Assembly (NCBI RefSeq): GCF_049723905.1
Contig: NZ_JBJKFD010000001.1
Location: forward strand, 1,426,001-1,490,000
From: G963665185 sp049723905
Lineage (GTDB): Bacteria; Desulfobacterota; Desulfovibrionia; Desulfovibrionales; Desulfovibrionaceae
Reading direction: 5' to 3'
Length of the DNA stretch: 64,000 nt
In this document: piece after piece, positions 60,732 to 64,000 of the stretch
How positions within the stretch are numbered: the first letter of the stretch is position 1
How the letters are laid out: the number at the start of each line of letters is the position of its first letter
Notes under the pieces: model-generated
Told to the model about the DNA's origin: nothing
The model's database searches: none
What the model saw: only the letters and a program-made list of their open reading frames with translations
Translations under genes and position numbers: made by a program

Positions 60732-60878
60732 GCCCTGCTGGGAACCATCCCGGAAACCCTCTCCCGGGTACTGCGCAAAATGGATGAGGAAGAGCTGATA
60801 CAAACCGACGGCCCTGCAATCCGCCTGCTGGACAAAGAATCTCTGCGCCAGCTCGCTTCCGGGGAAATGCGGCTGTAA
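60732..60878 (+). pseudogene. Second copy of the hcpR 3' end (147-bp direct repeat, copy 2)
   Basis: Encodes the last 48 residues of HcpR (starting ALLGTIPETLSRVLRKMDEE, ending GEMRL) with one amino-acid change (alanine to threonine) relative to the full gene. It has no promoter-proximal part of the gene. It is in frame with an upstream stretch from 60567 that shows no HcpR similarity. The perfect terminator at 60921-60964 follows this copy, not copy 1, so copy 2 may be the original hcpR end that was displaced. Confidence 0.9.
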
Positions 60879-60920
60879 ATTACGATGAATTTCAATACAT
60901 AGACTGCCACACGGCTTTTC

Positions 60921-60964
60921 AATACAAAACGGCGGAGTGCTGAAACACTCCGCCGTTTTGTATT
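60921..60964 (+). terminator. Strong terminator after hcpR tail copy 2
   Basis: A 19-bp perfect stem, AATACAAAACGGCGGAGTG at 60921-60939 with its complement at 60946-60964, and a six-base loop. The outer arm carries TTTTGTATT. It is 43 bases after the copy 2 stop. From here to the leftward permease stop at 61187 I see no gene. Confidence 0.85.
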
Positions 60965-61186
60965 CTGCAATGAAGCTTGTTCCGGGTGTTTGCCCAGTTG
61001 GCAGCGACCCGAAAAGGTAATCGCCGCAGCCTCTCTGTTGTTTTTCATCGGTTCAAGGCAGATCAATCCGCCCTTCTTGCCCCGCCTTCATTTCTTCGTT
61101 GCAGCGCATTCCTTGCACCGGCATCCACCGCCTTTCCTTGCCGGAAGATGTCCGGGACAACGCGGTTCCATCTCCCCCAGGCTTCC

Positions 61187-61873
61187 TTAATCTTCTCTCT
61201 TGCACTCGAAGCCGGGGATGCTCAGCCAGCATTCCACCCGCGACAGCAGCCAGGAAGCAATAGTCACCAGGAAAAGATAGTAGGCCCCCACCACCATGAA
61301 GACACGGGTGTACTGGAAGGTCTTGGACGCGATGTTGTGGCCCGTGCCCGTCAGTTCGATACAGGTCACGATGTAGGCCAGGGACGAGTACTTGATGAGG
61401 TAGACGAACTCGTTGCCGCAGCCGGGAAGGGCTCGCCTGAAGGCCTGGGGCAGGATGATGTTGGTCACGGCCTGCCAGGGGGTGAATCCCAAAGCCTGGG
61501 CCGCTTTGAGCTGCCCCTGACGGATGGAAAGCAAACCGCCCCGGATGTACTCGGAATGATAGGCTCCGCTGCACATGGCAAAACCGAAAATGGACGCGCC
61601 GACGGGCGAGAAGAAGATGCCCAGATGCGGGAGGCCGTAGTACCAGACAAAAAGCTGCACAACCAGCGGAGTGCCCCGGAACACGGCCACGTAGAAATTC
61701 ATGACCTTGGTAATATACTTGTTGCCGTACACGCGCAGTACGCCGCAGACCACGCCGATGGCAAGGCCGATAAGCGCCGAGGGCACAATGAGTTCTATGC
61801 TGACCCACAGCCCCTGGTTGAGCTGCGGCATAAGCTGGGCCAGATATTGCCAGACGGAAGCTATCCAGTCCAT
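61187..61873 (-). CDS. Polar amino acid ABC transporter permease (228 aa)
   Basis: HisM/GlnP-type inner-membrane permease with about five helices. It has the family start GLWVSIELIVPSALIGLAIG, FRGTPLVVQLFVWYYGLPHL, and the coupling loop LKAAQALGFTPWQAVTNIIL with the EAA-like glycine. It begins immediately after the ATPase stop (no gap). It pairs with the second permease at 62657-63325 to form the heterodimeric channel. Specificity within polar amino acids cannot be read. Confidence 0.93.
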   Translation of the reverse strand: MDWIASVWQYLAQLMPQLNQGLWVSIELIVPSALIGLAIGVVCGVLRVYGNKYITKVMNFYVAVFRGTPLVVQLFVWYYGLPHLGIFFSPVGASIFGFAMCSGAYHSEYIRGGLLSIRQGQLKAAQALGFTPWQAVTNIILPQAFRRALPGCGNEFVYLIKYSSLAYIVTCIELTGTGHNIASKTFQYTRVFMVVGAYYLFLVTIASWLLSRVECWLSIPGFECKRED

Positions 61874-62641
61874 TTACGCGCCCTCGCCGGAAAGCTCGGT
61901 AATCTTGGCACAGAACTCGGCAGTCCGCGAACCGGAACCCGGAGTGAGCAGGTCCTTGGGAGTCCCCTGCTCCACGATGCTCCCCTGCTCCATGAAAACA
62001 AACTCGTCGGCCAGGGAGGAGGAAAAGGAAATCTGGTGCGTGGCCATGAGCATGGTCATGCCCGCTGCCGCCAGGTCGCGAATAACGGCCAGAACTTCAC
62101 CGATGAGCTCAGGGTCGAGCGCACTGGTGGGTTCGTCCAGAAGCATGACCTTGGGGTCCATAGCCAGGGCCCTGGCAATGGAAACACGCTGCTTCTGACC
62201 GCCGGACAGCTGGGCCGGATACAGGCTCGCCTTGTCTCCCAGGCCCACCCGTTCCAATTCCGCCATGGCCCGCTCGGTCGCATCCGCACGGCTCATGCGC
62301 CGCACCTTGATAAGGGCGATGCGCACGTTTTCCATGGCCGTAAGATGGTCGAACAGGTTGAAGTCCTGAAAGATCATCCCCACCTGCTGGCGGTATTCGT
62401 ACAGTTCCCGTTTGCCGCTGAAAAGAATCTCGCGGCCGTCGAGCCAGATGCGGCCCTGGTCGGGTTCGTGCAGGTAGTTGATGCATTGCAGAAAGGTACT
62501 TTTGCCGCTGCCTGAAGGTCCGATGAGCACCTTGAGGCTGCCGCGGGGGAGGTCGAGGGAAACGCCTTTGAGCACCTCGTTGCCGCCGAGGATCTTATGA
62601 ATATTCTCCACGCGGAGAATCGGTTGTTCTGCCGTTGGCAT
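61874..62641 (-). CDS. glnQ: Polar amino acid ABC transporter ATPase, GlnQ-like (255 aa)
   Basis: ATP-binding subunit. The Walker A is LIGPSGSGKSTFLQC, the signature LSGGQKQRVSIARALAMDP, the Walker B VMLLDEPTSALDPE, and the switch region TMLMATHQISFSSSLADEF. The length is typical of the family. It lies between the two permease genes, 15 bases after the first. It energises uptake together with the binding protein cut by the right edge. Confidence 0.95.
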   Translation of the reverse strand: MPTAEQPILRVENIHKILGGNEVLKGVSLDLPRGSLKVLIGPSGSGKSTFLQCINYLHEPDQGRIWLDGREILFSGKRELYEYRQQVGMIFQDFNLFDHLTAMENVRIALIKVRRMSRADATERAMAELERVGLGDKASLYPAQLSGGQKQRVSIARALAMDPKVMLLDEPTSALDPELIGEVLAVIRDLAAAGMTMLMATHQISFSSSLADEFVFMEQGSIVEQGTPKDLLTPGSGSRTAEFCAKITELSGEGA

Positions 62642-62656
62642 GCTATGCGTCCTTGT

Positions 62657-63325
62657 CTATTGCGTAAATCCGGCGACACGCAATTTGCGTTCGAGAAGAC
62701 GCAGAGCCTTCACGCCGAAAAGAGTGAGTACAAAATAAATGGCCCCGGCCAGAATATACAGTCCCAGATGCTCGAAGGTGCGCGTGGCCACAAAGTGGGT
62801 CCGCGCCATTATCTCCGTAACTCCGATAACAAAAGCCAAAGCCGAGTCCTTGAGCAGGATGGAATATTCGTTGGACCATCCGGGAATGGCCAGCCGCAGG
62901 GCTTGTGGAAGAATAATGGTGGTGATGGCGGTAAAATCGCTCATCCCCAACGCACGCGCCGCCTTGAGCTGGCCCGCGGAAAGGGACTGGATAGCCCCCC
63001 GGAAAATTTGTGACTGATACGCCGTACTGGTGAGTCCCAACACGATGATTGCGGCCATGAATGCGCTGAGGTTGATACCGGTAAGCGAAAACAACCCGTA
63101 GTAAAAAAGAAATAGCTGCACCAGGATGGGCACACCCCGGAAGAACCATACGTACAGCCGCACCAGCCGTCGCACGGGCCGCGATCCGTACACCTGCCCA
63201 ACGGCCATGGGGACGCCGAGCATGAGGCCGAGCCCCATGGCTCCGACCACAAGAAGAGCGGTGTTCAGCGTACCGCCCAGAATATAGGGCAGGGCCCCCC
63301 AGATTATTGAGAATACATTTTCCAT
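62657..63325 (-). CDS. Polar amino acid ABC transporter permease (222 aa)
   Basis: Second HisM/GlnQ-system permease, about five helices. Motifs are FFRGVPILVQLFLFYYGLFS and LKAARALGMSDFTAITTIIL (coupling loop), matching the 61187-61873 protein, with NEYSILLKDSALAFVIGVTE. It is separated from the binding-protein gene by 113 bases with a hairpin, a usual arrangement that lets the binding protein be made in excess. Confidence 0.93.
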   Translation of the reverse strand: MENVFSIIWGALPYILGGTLNTALLVVGAMGLGLMLGVPMAVGQVYGSRPVRRLVRLYVWFFRGVPILVQLFLFYYGLFSLTGINLSAFMAAIIVLGLTSTAYQSQIFRGAIQSLSAGQLKAARALGMSDFTAITTIILPQALRLAIPGWSNEYSILLKDSALAFVIGVTEIMARTHFVATRTFEHLGLYILAGAIYFVLTLFGVKALRLLERKLRVAGFTQ

Positions 63326-63380
63326 AGGTCATTAAGCCTGGGTAACAACATGAAGGGCCGTACGACCCGTTTTACGGAAA

Positions 63381-63412
63381 GAAAGGTCCCGGGGCATTCC
63401 CCAGGACCTTTC
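63381..63412 (-). terminator. Attenuating hairpin between binding-protein and permease genes
   Basis: GAAAGGTCC and GGACCTTTC, with GGGG/CCCC inside, form a near-perfect stem with a four-base loop and one mismatch. It lies 27 bases after the binding-protein stop. On the minus strand only short T groups follow, consistent with partial termination. Confidence 0.65.
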
Positions 63413-63438
63413 CGAAAAAAGGCTGAGCAGAGTCCGTC

Positions 63439-64000
63439 CTACTGGAGGTCGTACTTTTTCTTGAGTTCTTTCCAGTGGGGGTCTTTCATAAGCATTTCAA
63501 GCCCCTTGTTGATCATTCCCAGCAGTTCCTTGTCTTCCTTGCGCACGGCATAGCCGTAGTTTTCGCTGGGCTGACCGAACTCGCCGATAACCTTGACCGG
63601 CTTGGCCTTGGCTACTTCTTCGGCAATGGTGTCGTCCATGGGGCAGGCATCTACACGGCCCATGACCATATCCTGAACGGCCAGGGGGGAGGAGTCATAG
63701 ATGACCAGGGTGTAGTTGTACTTGTCCTTGTTTTCTTCGAGCCAACCCATGGCCGTAGTGCCACGCTGGACGCCGAGGCGCTTGTTGGTGGTCAGAAAAT
63801 CGACGGCGGGAGTATCCACGCCGTTCTTTACAACCATGACCTGCTTCACGACCTTGTAGGGAATGGAAAAGTTGACGACTTTTTTACGTTCGTCGGTGAT
63901 GCTCATGCCGGAGGCGATGAGGTCAATTTTTCCCGAAACAAGAGCGGGAACAATGCCCGACCAATCCATGGGCTGATGCTTGACGTCGAAGCCGAATTTT
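63439..64000 (-). CDS. Polar amino acid ABC substrate-binding protein, C-terminal part (cut by window edge)
   Basis: SBP_bac_3-type periplasmic binding protein whose N-terminus lies beyond the right edge; the frame stays open to base 64000. Family marks are FDVKHQPMDWSGIVPALVSG, KIDLIASGMSITDERKKVVN, FSIPYKVV, LGVQRGTTAMGWLEENK and the end MINKGLEMLMKDPHWKELKK. It is the first gene of the leftward transporter operon. The ligand (for example glutamine, histidine or cystine) cannot be told from this part. Confidence 0.93.
   Translation of the reverse strand, partial: KFGFDVKHQPMDWSGIVPALVSGKIDLIASGMSITDERKKVVNFSIPYKVVKQVMVVKNGVDTPAVDFLTTNKRLGVQRGTTAMGWLEENKDKYNYTLVIYDSSPLAVQDMVMGRVDACPMDDTIAEEVAKAKPVKVIGEFGQPSENYGYAVRKEDKELLGMINKGLEMLMKDPHWKELKKKYDLQ

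Noticed and set aside
60567..60878. Treating the 103-aa frame as a complete small regulator gene
   Set aside because: Only its last 48 residues are HcpR-like. The first half shows no similarity and lies in the AT-rich insert, so it is a chance extension of the duplicated gene tail.
60990..61808. Open frames overlapping the amino acid permease gene on other frames
   Set aside because: Shadows of the permease; no independent motifs or ribosome sites.

Overview
The window reads as chromosome of a Desulfovibrio-type sulfate-reducing bacterium (Desulfovibrionales), GC-rich and gene-dense. The main evidence is the lactate/pyruvate oxidation operon por-lldP-glcD-glcF-pta-ackA-lutC-lutAB next to a sigma-54 two-component pair, an order I know from Desulfovibrio vulgaris. 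A TunR-like integrase/TOBE regulator beside mod genes and an HcpR-hcp pair support this. I see no rRNA, tRNA or CRISPR array.

Layout. 1-6517 (-) is a type VI secretion spike cluster: three vgrG genes, each paired with or fused to one accessory protein family that ends in glycine/alanine heptads. 7182-11920 (-) is frdCAB-fumAB, a Wolinella-like diheme fumarate reductase/succinate dehydrogenase plus two-subunit class I fumarase. 12168-13163 (+) is a lipoate-protein ligase. 13238-18773 is tunR divergent from a molybdate/tungstate transport operon with two binding proteins and two permeases but one ATPase. 18948-24821 (+) holds an unusual respiratory module: a bd-oxidase-like membrane subunit, a second bd-like subunit fused to an eight-haem cytochrome c, a periplasmic triple rhodanese and a small membrane protein. 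24914-26656 (-) has a Dabb-domain protein, a zinc-motif protein and an FMN-dependent alpha-hydroxy-acid dehydrogenase.

26982-41389 (-) is the organic acid oxidation operon: lactate uptake, two lactate dehydrogenase systems, pyruvate:ferredoxin oxidoreductase, and Pta/AckA for ATP from acetyl-CoA. 41901-46044 (-) encodes its sigma-54 response regulator and hybrid sensor kinase, and a candidate sigma-54 promoter with an inverted repeat lies before por. 46414-54841 carries a MnmM-like methyltransferase, an O-antigen ligase-like protein, an MscS-family channel, a YdjC-like deacetylase, a glycosyltransferase and an asparaginase. 55120-56604 has a decayed IS5-family transposase remnant and icd.

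56861-60964 contains a small acidic protein, hcp, and hcpR with a FNR-like palindrome between the last two. The 3' end of hcpR is duplicated as a 147-bp direct repeat around an AT-rich insert of about 1 kb that encodes a single tail-anchored membrane protein. 61187-64000 (-) is a polar amino acid ABC transporter, cut at the right edge.

Most promising for novelty are the bd-like/octahaem module, the hcpR tail duplication with its AT-rich cargo, and the fused/unfused VgrG partner family. Start sites were chosen by Shine-Dalgarno fit. All functional calls come from reading motifs; no database search was run.
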